A stretch of DNA of 48,294 nt from Fimbriimonadaceae bacterium (GTDB taxonomy: Bacteria; Armatimonadota; Fimbriimonadia; Fimbriimonadales; Fimbriimonadaceae): NCBI GenBank assembly GCA_019638795.1, contig JAHBTB010000003.1:1-48294 (forward strand), in the 5' to 3' direction. This document shows, one piece after another, positions 31,492 to 43,600 of this stretch. The notes below the pieces were generated by a model that saw nothing but the letters and a program-made list of their open reading frames with translations, was not told where the DNA came from and searched no databases. Made by a program: the position numbers and the translations under genes. The number at the start of each line of letters is the position of its first letter. Position 1 is the first letter of the stretch.

Positions 31492-32142
31492 TCAGGCCTT
31501 CTTCATTCGGCGGCGCAGAAGGCCAGCGACGCCCAGCGCGAGGGCCGACATCGAGGCGGGTTCGGGCACCGCGTTGCAACCGGCGAAGCTCACCCGGTCG
31601 ACGGCGAAGTCTTCGCCGCCGAGCACTTCGATTTTCACCGAAAGGATGTCGCTGATGTCGCTGTGAGCGCCAAGGAAAGCGAGCGACCCCGCTTGGTACT
31701 GGCTGTCACCGTTCACGTCAAATGAGCCGATCTGCTGGTCGAGGCCGTTGTAGACCGTGATGCGGCCAGTGAAAGCCCCGTAGGAATCGGCTTGGATGTC
31801 CATTCCGACGTCCTGGACAGTCTTGGCAAAGCGCATGACCATCGCTCCAGGCGTGTCCTGCGTCCAGAGCAGAGCCTCACCGCTGGCAAAGTTGCCGGCC
31901 CAACCGTTGTCTTGGTCCCGGCGCTCCATTGTCTGGCCGGGTCCGGTCACTTTGACGTTGAACACGTCACCGTGGGTGGCGATGTTCGCGGGGGAGTTGA
32001 CGACCGTGAATGAGGAGCCCATGTCGCTCCAGTCGATGTAGGCCTGCTCGGTGATGGCACCGCGGTTCATGATCTGCGTCACGGCAGCCATTGAAGTGCT
32101 GGCGGCGACGAGAAGGCCAGAGAGGGCAAGGATGCGTTTCAT
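31492..32142 (-). CDS. PEP-CTERM protein, second subfamily, member 1
   Basis: A 216-residue exported protein. ATG 32142 is chosen because it opens the signal (MKRILALSGLLVAASTSMA) after an AGGTGA Shine-Dalgarno; the longer open frame upstream is non-coding in character. The body is homologous to the tandem copies but forms a pair with the next gene: AITEQAYIDWSDMG, NIATHGDVFNVKVTGPGQTM, ASGEALLWTQDTPGAMVM, FAKTVQDVGMDIQADSYGAF, YNGLDQQIGSFDVNGD, and FAVDRVSFAGCNA. Cysteine content is reduced: Val replaces the Cys of KTCNDVG and only one Cys precedes VPEP. Tag VPEPASMSALALGVAGLLRR. Confidence 0.88.
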   Translation of the reverse strand: MKRILALSGLLVAASTSMAAVTQIMNRGAITEQAYIDWSDMGSSFTVVNSPANIATHGDVFNVKVTGPGQTMERRDQDNGWAGNFASGEALLWTQDTPGAMVMRFAKTVQDVGMDIQADSYGAFTGRITVYNGLDQQIGSFDVNGDSQYQAGSLAFLGAHSDISDILSVKIEVLGGEDFAVDRVSFAGCNAVPEPASMSALALGVAGLLRRRMKKA

Positions 32143-32151
32143 TTCTTGTTT

Positions 32152-32173
32152 CACCTGATATGGGGCCCAGGTG
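32152..32173 (-). promoter_or_regulatory. Leader hairpin that can mask the Shine-Dalgarno
   Basis: On the minus strand CACCTG pairs with CAGGTG; the second arm contains AGGTGA, the only plausible Shine-Dalgarno for ATG 32142. The array-copy hairpins leave that site free, whereas this one would hide it. Confidence 0.5.
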
Positions 32174-32206
32174 GGTCGACGCCCTCCTGCGCATGGACAA
32201 GGAAGG

Positions 32207-32222
32207 GCAGGTGTCGTGCCAA
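32207..32222 (-). promoter_or_regulatory. Sigma-54-like -24/-12 promoter
   Basis: The minus strand reads TTGGCACGACACCTGC, matching TGGCACG-R-NNN-TTGC except for one T-to-C change, with the required 10 bases between GG and GC. It lies about 65 bases upstream of ATG 32142. rpoN and its activators are not in the window. Confidence 0.5.
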
Positions 32223-32269
32223 CGCGCACGGTGACAAGAAATGCAAGGAGAACTGCGTGGGCAGAAGAG

Positions 32270-32297
32270 ACCTCCCCGGCCGCCGGGCCGGAGAGGT
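32270..32297 (-). terminator. Hairpin terminator of the 32312-32959 gene
   Basis: ACCTCCCCGGCC pairs with GGCCGGAGAGGT (11 of 12) around a 4-base loop, 15 bases past the stop. The U-tract is poor (CTCTTCTG on the minus strand). Confidence 0.6.
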
Positions 32298-32311
32298 TGT
32301 GGAGGCCAGGC

Positions 32312-32959
32312 TCAGGCCCGGCGGCGGCGGACGACGAGTCCCGCGACACCGAGGGCGAGGGCCGACATGGAAGCGGGTTCGGGAACCGCGTTGCAACCGG
32401 CGAAGCTCACCCGGTCGACGGCAAAGTCGTCGCCGCTGAGGACCTCGAGCTTCACCGAAAGAATGTCGCCAAGGTCGCTATGTGCTCCGACAAACGCCAG
32501 GGTGCCCGTGCCAAGTTGGTTGTCACCGTTCACATCGAACGAGCCGATCTGCTGGTCAAGTCCGTTGTAGACGGTGATACGGCCCGTGTAGGCGCCGAAG
32601 GCGTCGGCCTGGATGTCAAGACCGACATCTTGCACGGACTTCGCCAGGCGCAAGACCAACGCACCAGGGGTGTTCTGAGTCCAGAGCAGGCTGTCGCCCG
32701 GATTGAACTCACCAAACCAGCCGCTCCCTTCGTCGCGGCGCTCCATCGTCGCACCGGGGCCGGTGACCTGGACGCTGAAGACGTCGCCGTGCGTCATGAT
32801 GGCTGCGGGCGAATTGACCACGGTGAACTCGGGTCCAAGGTCGCTCCAATCGATGTAGGCCTGTTCGGTGATGTCACCGCGGCTCATGATTTGGGTGACC
32901 GCAGCCAGCGAAGTGCTCGCGGCCAAGAGAAGGCAAGATAGGGCAAGTACGCGTTTCAT
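32312..32959 (-). CDS. PEP-CTERM protein, second subfamily, member 2
   Basis: A 215-residue exported protein and close sister of the preceding gene: signal MKRVLALSCLLLAASTSLA, ITEQAYIDWSDLGPEFTVVN, MTHGDVFSVQVTGPGATM, NPGDSLLWTQNTPGALVL, LAKSVQDVGLDIQADAFGAY, YNGLDQQIGSFDVNGDN, and FAVDRVSFAGCNA. It has one cysteine before VPEPASMSALALGVAGLVVR, ending RRRRA. The region between ATG 32959 and the upstream stop at 33104 shows neither the TTGGCAYG box nor a clear leader hairpin, so its regulation may differ from that of its sister. Confidence 0.88.
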   Translation of the reverse strand: MKRVLALSCLLLAASTSLAAVTQIMSRGDITEQAYIDWSDLGPEFTVVNSPAAIMTHGDVFSVQVTGPGATMERRDEGSGWFGEFNPGDSLLWTQNTPGALVLRLAKSVQDVGLDIQADAFGAYTGRITVYNGLDQQIGSFDVNGDNQLGTGTLAFVGAHSDLGDILSVKLEVLSGDDFAVDRVSFAGCNAVPEPASMSALALGVAGLVVRRRRA

Positions 32960-33066
32960 AACTAGTTTTGGGTGGGGGTCGGACGCGACGATGGTCTCAC
33001 CGTCTGCGTAAGGGTCAGGTCAGGGGACCGGCGTGTCAGGACAGACCGGTCAAGAGACAAGGCTTT

Positions 33067-33088
33067 GGCCCCGCCCGAAGACGGGGCC
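33067..33088 (-). terminator. Terminator-like hairpin of the 33104-33754 gene
   Basis: GGCCCCG pairs with CGGGGCC around an 8-base loop, 16 bases past the stop. The minus strand continues AAAGCC, so no U-tract supports it. Confidence 0.45.
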
Positions 33089-33103
33089 TCATTGGAGAGA
33101 GCC

Positions 33104-33754
33104 TCAGCTCTTGCGCTTGCGGCGCAGAGCGAGGAGGCTGGCCGAACCAAGGACGACCATGGTGGCCGGCTCAGGCACGGGGGCGCAGCACTCGATTGAC
33201 ACATGGTCAAACGCAAAGTCCAAGGGAAGGGCGTCGTTGACCGGCGTGATGTTGACCCCGAAGGTGAGGATCGTGTTCCCGTCGTTGCGAACACCGACAA
33301 ACACCTTGTCGTCGTCAATGTCACCCGTCGAGAAGCTGCCGAGGAGGTTCCCCAGGCCGTCCCATGCCGCGACTTCAACGCGATACGGCGCGATGAAGTT
33401 GCGCTCAACGTCAAGACCGATCGCCTGGGCGGACTTCGCCAAGGTGAAGTACACGGGGCCGTCGGCGTTGGTCTTGAGCAGGTCTTCACCCGAGTCAAAG
33501 TTGCCGAACCAGCTCGAGTCTTGGACCAGGCGAGACATATCGGACGGGGCGTCGATGCGGACGTCGAAGACGTCGATACCCGTCGTCGTCCCGATCGATC
33601 CGCTCGGGACGACCGTGCTCTCAGGCCCAAACTGCCCAATGCCGAGGTCAGCGGTCGGCGCCATCTGGCTCCGGTCGGTCAGCAGGGTCAAGCTCGCAAA
33701 GGCCTGCGAGCCCAATACGGCCGTCATTGCGGCCACAAGAATGTACTTTTTCAT
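33104..33754 (-). CDS. PEP-CTERM protein, outlying member at array end
   Basis: A 216-residue exported protein from ATG 33754 after GGAGAGGAAC. Signal MKKYILVAAMTAVLGSQAFA. The body is recognisable as the same family but diverged: LLTDRSQMAPTADLGIGQFG, WFGNFDSGEDLLKTNADGPV, LAKSAQAIGLDVERNFIAPY, AAWDGLGNLLGSFSTGD, VGVRNDGNTILTFGVNI, and FAFDHVSIECCAP. It has the paired cysteines before VPEPATMVVLGSASLLAL but lacks the one in the KTCNDVG position. It is the 5'-most gene of the run. Confidence 0.87.
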   Translation of the reverse strand: MKKYILVAAMTAVLGSQAFASLTLLTDRSQMAPTADLGIGQFGPESTVVPSGSIGTTTGIDVFDVRIDAPSDMSRLVQDSSWFGNFDSGEDLLKTNADGPVYFTLAKSAQAIGLDVERNFIAPYRVEVAAWDGLGNLLGSFSTGDIDDDKVFVGVRNDGNTILTFGVNITPVNDALPLDFAFDHVSIECCAPVPEPATMVVLGSASLLALRRKRKS

Positions 33755-33793
33755 GTTCCTCTCCACCGTCCCCCAAACGTAGGTAATTGAACG

Positions 33794-33818
33794 GTACGGC
33801 AAGTATGATGGCCCGTAC
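33794..33818 (-). promoter_or_regulatory. Leader/promoter inverted repeat of the 33104-33754 gene
   Basis: GTACGG (33794-33799) and CCGTAC (33813-33818) form a 6-base inverted repeat. The minus-strand segment GGGCCATCATACTTGCCGTA resembles the TTGGCAYG...TGCCGTA element of the tandem copies. Further upstream (33850-33920) is AT-rich with repeated GTATTT and an exact CTGGTA/TACCAG inverted repeat. Confidence 0.4.
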
Positions 33819-33978
33819 TCTTGCAACGGTATGAATCAGGTCTCAACCCAGTATTTCTGCAAATGCAAACTGGTATTTACTACCAGGTATTTATGCCGTG
33901 TTCAGGCATATTTGCGGGTAATGAACCGCACTCTTGCAGGCTAGCAAACTGTGATAGGGGATTCTGTCGTGAGGTCGA

Positions 33979-34428
33979 CTAGGGAGTACTGACAAACAGA
34001 CTGGGCCATTCTTCATCATCAGATAGACCCAGTTCTTCTGGTGCGGAGACCACCGCGATGAAAGTCGCTTCTAGCTCTTCGTCGTCCCTCATGATGCGGT
34101 CGTAACTCTCTCCACCGAACGGCGGGTACCGTTCACCACTCCGCTTGATGATCGCCCGTCCGGCCTTCACCTTGGCCTTCTCGACCACGTCGCTCAGCTC
34201 ATGGTCGCCCACAATGCGCAGCAGGGCGTCAGTGCGGTCGGGAAGGACGCACAGACAGAGGTAGTCGGCTCCCTTCCGCTCGGCTCGGAGCAGGGCCACG
34301 AAAAGCTCGTGACACTCCGGTCCGGTCAGTTCGCGCTTGTGCTTGAAGGCGACGTGATAGGTCACGCCTTCGGCGCGCCAATGCGGCCAGCGGCCCTGCC
34401 ACACCTCGAAGCCCTTCCACCGCGCCAT
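33979..34428 (-). CDS. RAYT/IS200-like transposase-fold protein lacking HUH histidines
   Basis: A 149-residue protein with the layout of REP-associated tyrosine transposases (Y1_Tnp fold): an N-terminal strand WRAEGVTYHVAFKHKRELTG, a central strand LCLCVLPDRTDALLRIV, helices (LSDVVEKAKVKAGRAIIKRS), and the end ESYDRIMRDDEELEATFIAV. In active members the central strand contains a metal-binding His-x-His (MPxHxHLL). Here the equivalent is Arg65-Thr-Asp67, so metal binding is not expected. A candidate nucleophile Tyr109 is retained in ESYDRI. It is likely a domesticated DNA-binding protein. No flanking inverted repeats mark it as a mobile unit. Confidence 0.7.
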   Translation of the reverse strand: MARWKGFEVWQGRWPHWRAEGVTYHVAFKHKRELTGPECHELFVALLRAERKGADYLCLCVLPDRTDALLRIVGDHELSDVVEKAKVKAGRAIIKRSGERYPPFGGESYDRIMRDDEELEATFIAVVSAPEELGLSDDEEWPSLFVSTP

Positions 34429-34470
34429 CCCAGCCTAGGCTACCGCCACACCCTTCCTTGCCAAATGAAA

Positions 34471-34504
34471 ACCGGGCCTGCTCCCCAATGGGAACAGGCC
34501 CGGT
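34471..34504 (-). terminator. rpoC terminator
   Basis: ACCGGGCCTGCTCCC pairs with GGGAACAGGCCCGGT (14 of 15) around a short loop. On the minus strand it is followed by TTTTCATTT, a proper U-tract. It lies 20 bases past the rpoC stop. Confidence 0.9.
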
Positions 34505-34523
34505 ATGGCTTCGAGGGCCGGCC

Positions 34524-39227
<4,704 letters not shown>

Positions 39228-39275
39228 GCGGGCACGTTTCTCTGCCTGGCCTCAAGCAAGCCCTGCAAGCACAAC

Positions 39276-39295
39276 CAAAGACACCGGTGTCTTTG
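39276..39295 (-). promoter_or_regulatory. Perfect 20-bp palindrome in the rpoC leader
   Basis: CAAAGACACCGGTGTCTTTG is fully self-complementary, 48 bases upstream of the rpoC ATG and 29 bases downstream of the likely -10. It could be an operator or, as RNA, a compact hairpin. Confidence 0.6.
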
Positions 39296-39324
39296 AGGCA
39301 TAGGGGGGCCGTTGGCAGACTGTC

Positions 39325-39333
39325 ATCTTAGCA
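39325..39333 (-). promoter_or_regulatory. Extended -10 promoter for rpoC
   Basis: The minus strand reads TGCTAAGAT, i.e. TG-N-TAAGAT, about 97 bases upstream of rpoC and just downstream of the dockerin-gene terminator hairpin. No good -35 is seen. Confidence 0.4.
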
Positions 39334-39353
39334 CGGTGAACTGACTCCAAGGG

Positions 39354-39378
39354 GTGGCCCGCCTGGGTCGCGGGCCAC
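39354..39378 (-). terminator. Terminator hairpin after the dockerin-type gene
   Basis: GTGGCCCGC pairs exactly with GCGGGCCAC around a 7-base loop, 38 bases past the stop at 39417. The following minus-strand CCCTTGG is weakly U-rich. Confidence 0.55.
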
Positions 39379-39416
39379 GTCACTGGGACTTTAGGCGCAG
39401 TAGCCCGCCGCCCGGG

Positions 39417-40514
39417 TCAGTTGCCGTCCATACCGACGTTGCCGGACACAAGGTTGTAGTCGGCGATCGTCACTTGGCCGTCGCCGTTCATGTCCGCCTG
39501 GACCGGCAACCAGCCGTGGGGGTCGCCGCAATCTGTGTACCAAGCGTCCGTCGCGTCTGAGGCGCCGATTTGCGCATAGACAAAGTTGACCTCGTCCTGC
39601 GTCACGGAGTTGTCCCCGTCGATGTCGCCAAAGTACAGCACCCACGGGCGGTAGCTTGGCGACGACCCAGGCACAAAATGCACGCTGACCTTGCGACGTA
39701 GTGACCGCGGGGCCCGAAGGTAAATGTCATAGTCGCCTTCGGCCAGGCCGACCATCGGCACCGTCATCGCGCCGTAGACGAGCCCGTCTTGCCCCGAGTC
39801 GACGAGAAGGTCGACGCCCTGCATCACCTGGTAACTCACCGACTTCACAAACGACGGCACGTACATGCTCAGATAGTCAGTCGAAAGGATCTGCACCGTG
39901 CCGGGGACGATCCGCACCGCCGTGTCTCCCTGGGCGACCGACACGGTGAGGTTTCCTGACGACGGCGAGTGGTTCTCGGCCCGGGCCGAGTAGATCTCGT
40001 AGAAGGTCACCTGATACGTGCCCGACTTCCCTCCGGAGACGGGGGTCCAGTCCGACCCCGACGACACCAGCGACGACTTCTTGGCCAAGGTCGTCGAATG
40101 GTCTTGCGTGCCGACCCCGATCTGCCTTGATATCTCAAGGGCTTCGTCCGCAATGCCCGACGACGCGGACTCCACCGTCTCGGTGTAATTACTCAGCGTG
40201 GCCGAGACAAAGAGGTTGCGCGTGTAGTTGAAGACGACGCGGTCGGAACTGTTGATGGTCCGGCTGTCGACCACGGTGTAGCCCACCGTGACATGCCCGG
40301 AGCCCCCGACCTTGTTCTCCCCGCCCTGGTTGGCGAGGCGGCTGGCCGCCCCCGAAGCGCCGACGCGCGTCTGGTTGCCGTTTTCAATGGACAGGGACCA
40401 GGTCGGCGGCAGAGTGGACGTGTAGGTCTGGCCGTTGATCGTCGCGGAGACGAGCCCGTTGGCCGTTATTGTCGTGGTGTAGTAGCCAAGGGCGACCATC
40501 GTGGGCACAAGCAT
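39417..40514 (-). CDS. Dockerin-type protein encoded between rpoB and rpoC
   Basis: A 365-residue protein ending in a type I dockerin-like pair of calcium loops: DIDGDNSVTQDE and DMNGDGQVTIAD, each followed by a hydrophobic helix (VNFVYAQIG, YNLVSGNVG). Preceding them is a strand-rich body with many Ser/Thr/Asn (SSGIADEALEISRQIGVGTQ, SVAQGDTAVRIVPGTVQI) and a carbohydrate-binding-like segment (LAEGDYDIYLRAPRSLRRKV). ATG 40514 is the first possible start after an in-frame stop, yet no signal peptide is seen (MLVPTMVALGYYTTTITANG), which is odd for a dockerin protein. Its AGAGG and ATG are both buried in a nested hairpin. Function unknown. Confidence 0.8.
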   Translation of the reverse strand: MLVPTMVALGYYTTTITANGLVSATINGQTYTSTLPPTWSLSIENGNQTRVGASGAASRLANQGGENKVGGSGHVTVGYTVVDSRTINSSDRVVFNYTRNLFVSATLSNYTETVESASSGIADEALEISRQIGVGTQDHSTTLAKKSSLVSSGSDWTPVSGGKSGTYQVTFYEIYSARAENHSPSSGNLTVSVAQGDTAVRIVPGTVQILSTDYLSMYVPSFVKSVSYQVMQGVDLLVDSGQDGLVYGAMTVPMVGLAEGDYDIYLRAPRSLRRKVSVHFVPGSSPSYRPWVLYFGDIDGDNSVTQDEVNFVYAQIGASDATDAWYTDCGDPHGWLPVQADMNGDGQVTIADYNLVSGNVGMDGN

Positions 40515-40556
40515 GTGTGAATAACCTCTTGTGAGATTATGCTTATGCTTGTGCCC
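40503..40556 (-). promoter_or_regulatory. Nested hairpin sequestering Shine-Dalgarno and start codon
   Basis: The outer arms GGGCACAAGCAT (40503-40514) and ATGCTTGTGCCC (40545-40556) are an exact 12-base inverted repeat, and the start codon is the end of one arm. Inside, ATAACCTC (40521-40528) and GAGATTAT (40533-40540) give 8 more pairs in RNA (one G-U) with a 4-base loop; the AGAGG Shine-Dalgarno lies in this inner stem. Confidence 0.75.
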
Positions 40557-40613
40557 TCCAATTTATGAGTCAAGGTAGGACGTTAACTAATCCCGTACTT
40601 CTGCGTGGACTAA

Positions 40614-43600
40614 TCAGTTAAAAAAACCTACACTTCGCGCAAGGCGCACGTCGTCGCCACCGGTCAGCTCGTCAAGGTCCTTGAGCGAAAGCTCCTTGTT
40701 CGTCTTGTCTTCGACCGCCACCTTGAGGCAGAGCGACCGCAGCTCGTTGACGAGGATCTTGAAGGACTCGGGGATGCCCGGTTCCTGGATCGTCTCGCCC
40801 TTGACGATGGACTCATACGCCTTCACCCGGCCCATCACGTCGTCCGATTTGATCGTGAGCAGTTCCTGAAGGGTGTAGGCGGCCCCGTACGCCTCAAGCG
40901 CCCAGACCTCCATCTCACCGAACCGCTGGCCACCGAACTGGGCCTTACCACCGAGCGGCTGCTGGGTGACCAAGGAGTACGGGCCAATGGAGCGCGCGTG
41001 GATCTTTTCGTCGGCCAGGTGCTCCAGCTTGAGCATGTAGATGGTGCCGACCGTGATCGGGTTGGGGAGGACGTCGCCGGTCAAACCGTCGCGGACCAGG
41101 CTCTTGCAACTCTTCGGGTCGAGGCCGGCCCGGCGGAACACGTTGTGCTCCACGTTTTCAAGGATGGCCTTGTAGACATCTTCCGAAGCCTTGAACGGCG
41201 CACCGCTCGGCTGCACCTCTTCGGCCTGGAAGTTCTCCGCGTCGATCTGCATCAACTCTTCCATCGACCGGGTCGACGGCGCGGCCACGACGCGGCTGAC
41301 CCGCTCCAGATTGTCTTGGTCCAGTGTCCGCAGCTTGGCCTCGAACACCTTGAACATCTCTTCGAGCGAGAGGTCGGCCGCGAACTTCACGTTCAACTGA
41401 AGTTCGCTGTTGACGTACGCCTGCAGAGCCTTCGACCGCATATGCTCGGCCAACCGGGTGACCTCGCCAAGGATCTCATGCTCGGTCGCCCCCTCGAAGG
41501 CCGGGCAGACGTACCGGACGCCCAAGTGCTTGCCGACGTACCCGAGGTGGGTCTCCAAGATCTGGCCGATGTTCATCCGGCTCGGGACACCCAGCGGGTT
41601 CAGGATGATGTCGACAGGAGTGCCGTCCATCAGCATCGGCATGTCTTCGACAGGAAGGATCCGGCTGATGACGCCCTTGTTGCCGTGGCGCCCCGCCATC
41701 TTGTCGCCGACCATGATCTTGCGCTTTTGGGCGACATAGACTTGGACGGTCATGTTGGTGCCCGCCGGCAGTTCGTCGCCGGGGATCTGCAGGAGCGGCT
41801 CTTCCGTCCGGTCGCAGATCAAGCGGTCGCGTTTCTTCGACTCCTTATAGATGTGGTTGATCGACGGGCTGAGGTACTTGAACCGGCTGAACACCTTGAC
41901 GTCGATGACGGTCCCCTTTTCGCCGTGAGGCAGGGTGAGCGAGACGTCGCGGGTCTCTTCGGCCTTCTTACCGAAGATCGCGATGATGAGCCGCTCTTCG
42001 GCGGTCATCTCGGTCTGCCCCTTCGGGGCGACCTTGCCGACCAAGATGTCCTCGGGCCGGACTTCGGCGCCGACCCGGACGATGCCGTTCTCATCGAGGT
42101 CCTTGAGGGCCTCCTCGCCGACGTTCGGAATGTCGCGGGTGATCTCCTCAGGCCCCAGCTTCGTGTCGACCGCCTCGGTCTCATGGCGCTCGATGTGGAT
42201 CGAGGTGAAGACGTCGTCCTTGACCAGCCGCTCGCTGAGCAGGATGGCGTCTTCGTAGTTGTAGCCACCCCACGGCAAGAACGCGACCACAAGGTTTTTG
42301 CCCAGGGCCAAGCGGCCGTCGTCGCAGTTCGGGCCGTCCGCCAAAGCGTCACCGGTCAGCACGCGCTGACCCGGGAAGACGACCGGCCGGTGGGTGAAGC
42401 AGGTGGACTTGTTGCTCTGGAACATGTGGAGCAACGTGTAGGAGTCGTCGTTGCCCTCGTCGTTGGTGACGACGATTTTCTCGGACGTCACCGTCTTGAC
42501 GGTGCCCGGCCGTCGGGCGACGACGGCGGCCCCGCTGTCGACGGCGGCCCGGTCTTCGTGGCCCGTCCCGACCACCGGAGCGTCGGAGCGCAGGCACGGG
42601 ACAGCCTGCCGCTGCATGTTCGCGCCCATCAGGGCGCGGTTCGCGTCGTCGTTCTCCAAGAACGGGATCAGCGAGGTGGCCACCGAAATGATCTGCACAG
42701 GCGAGACGTCCATGACGTCCACCTTGCCCCGCGGGACGACCGGGTAACTCGCCCCGCCGAACTGCTTGTCGCCGCCCGGACAGCGCACGTTGACCTGCTC
42801 GGCGATGATACGCCCGTTGTCGTCCAGCTTTGTGTCGGCCGGGGCGACGCGCAGGTAGAAGTCCTCCTGGGCGGTCAGGTACTCGACCGCGTCTTGGACC
42901 ACCCCGTCGATGACGCGGCGGTACGGCGTCATGATGAAGCCGAACTCGTCGACGCGGCCATGGGTCGTCAACTGGCTGATCAAACCGATGTTCGGGCCTT
43001 CAGGCGTCTCGATCGGACAGATGCGGCCGTAGTGCGAGCGGTGGACGTCGCGGACTTCCAGCTTGGCGCTGGAGCGCTGCAGGCCGCCCGGGCCAAGGCT
43101 GGAGAGGCGCCGCTTGTTCGTCAGCTCGCTCAAGGGGTTGGTCTGGTCCATGAACGTGCTAAGCTGGTTTGAGCTGAAGAAGCTCTTGATGCTTGCGCTC
43201 ACGGGTTTGACCGAGAGGATGATGGACGGCAGGAGGTTGTCTTGGTCGGCGCTGGTCATGCGCTCGCGGGCGACCTTCTCCATGCGGACAAAGCCCAAGC
43301 GAAGTTGGCTCTGGAGCAACTCACCGACCGACCGCACGCGCTTGTTCCGCAGGTCGTCGATGTCGTCGTGCTCCGCCTCTTTGGCCAGGTACGGGCCCAT
43401 CGCGAGCATCGAGCCGGCGAGGTCGTCGCTCGTCAGGTTGCGGATGGTCAGGGGCACGTTGAGGCCCAACCGGTTGTTCATGTGCCGGCGGCCGACCTTG
43501 CCCATGTCGTACCGGCGGAGGTCGAAGAACAGGCTGAAGACCAGTTGGCGGGCCGCGTCTTCGTTCGCCGCCTCGCCCGGGCGCATCCGCTTGTAGATGT

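Noticed and set aside
33979-34504. Complete insertion sequence around the RAYT-like gene
   Set aside because: No terminal repeats or target duplication were seen; the strong palindrome at 34471-34504 has a U-tract on the rpoC strand and is the rpoC terminator.
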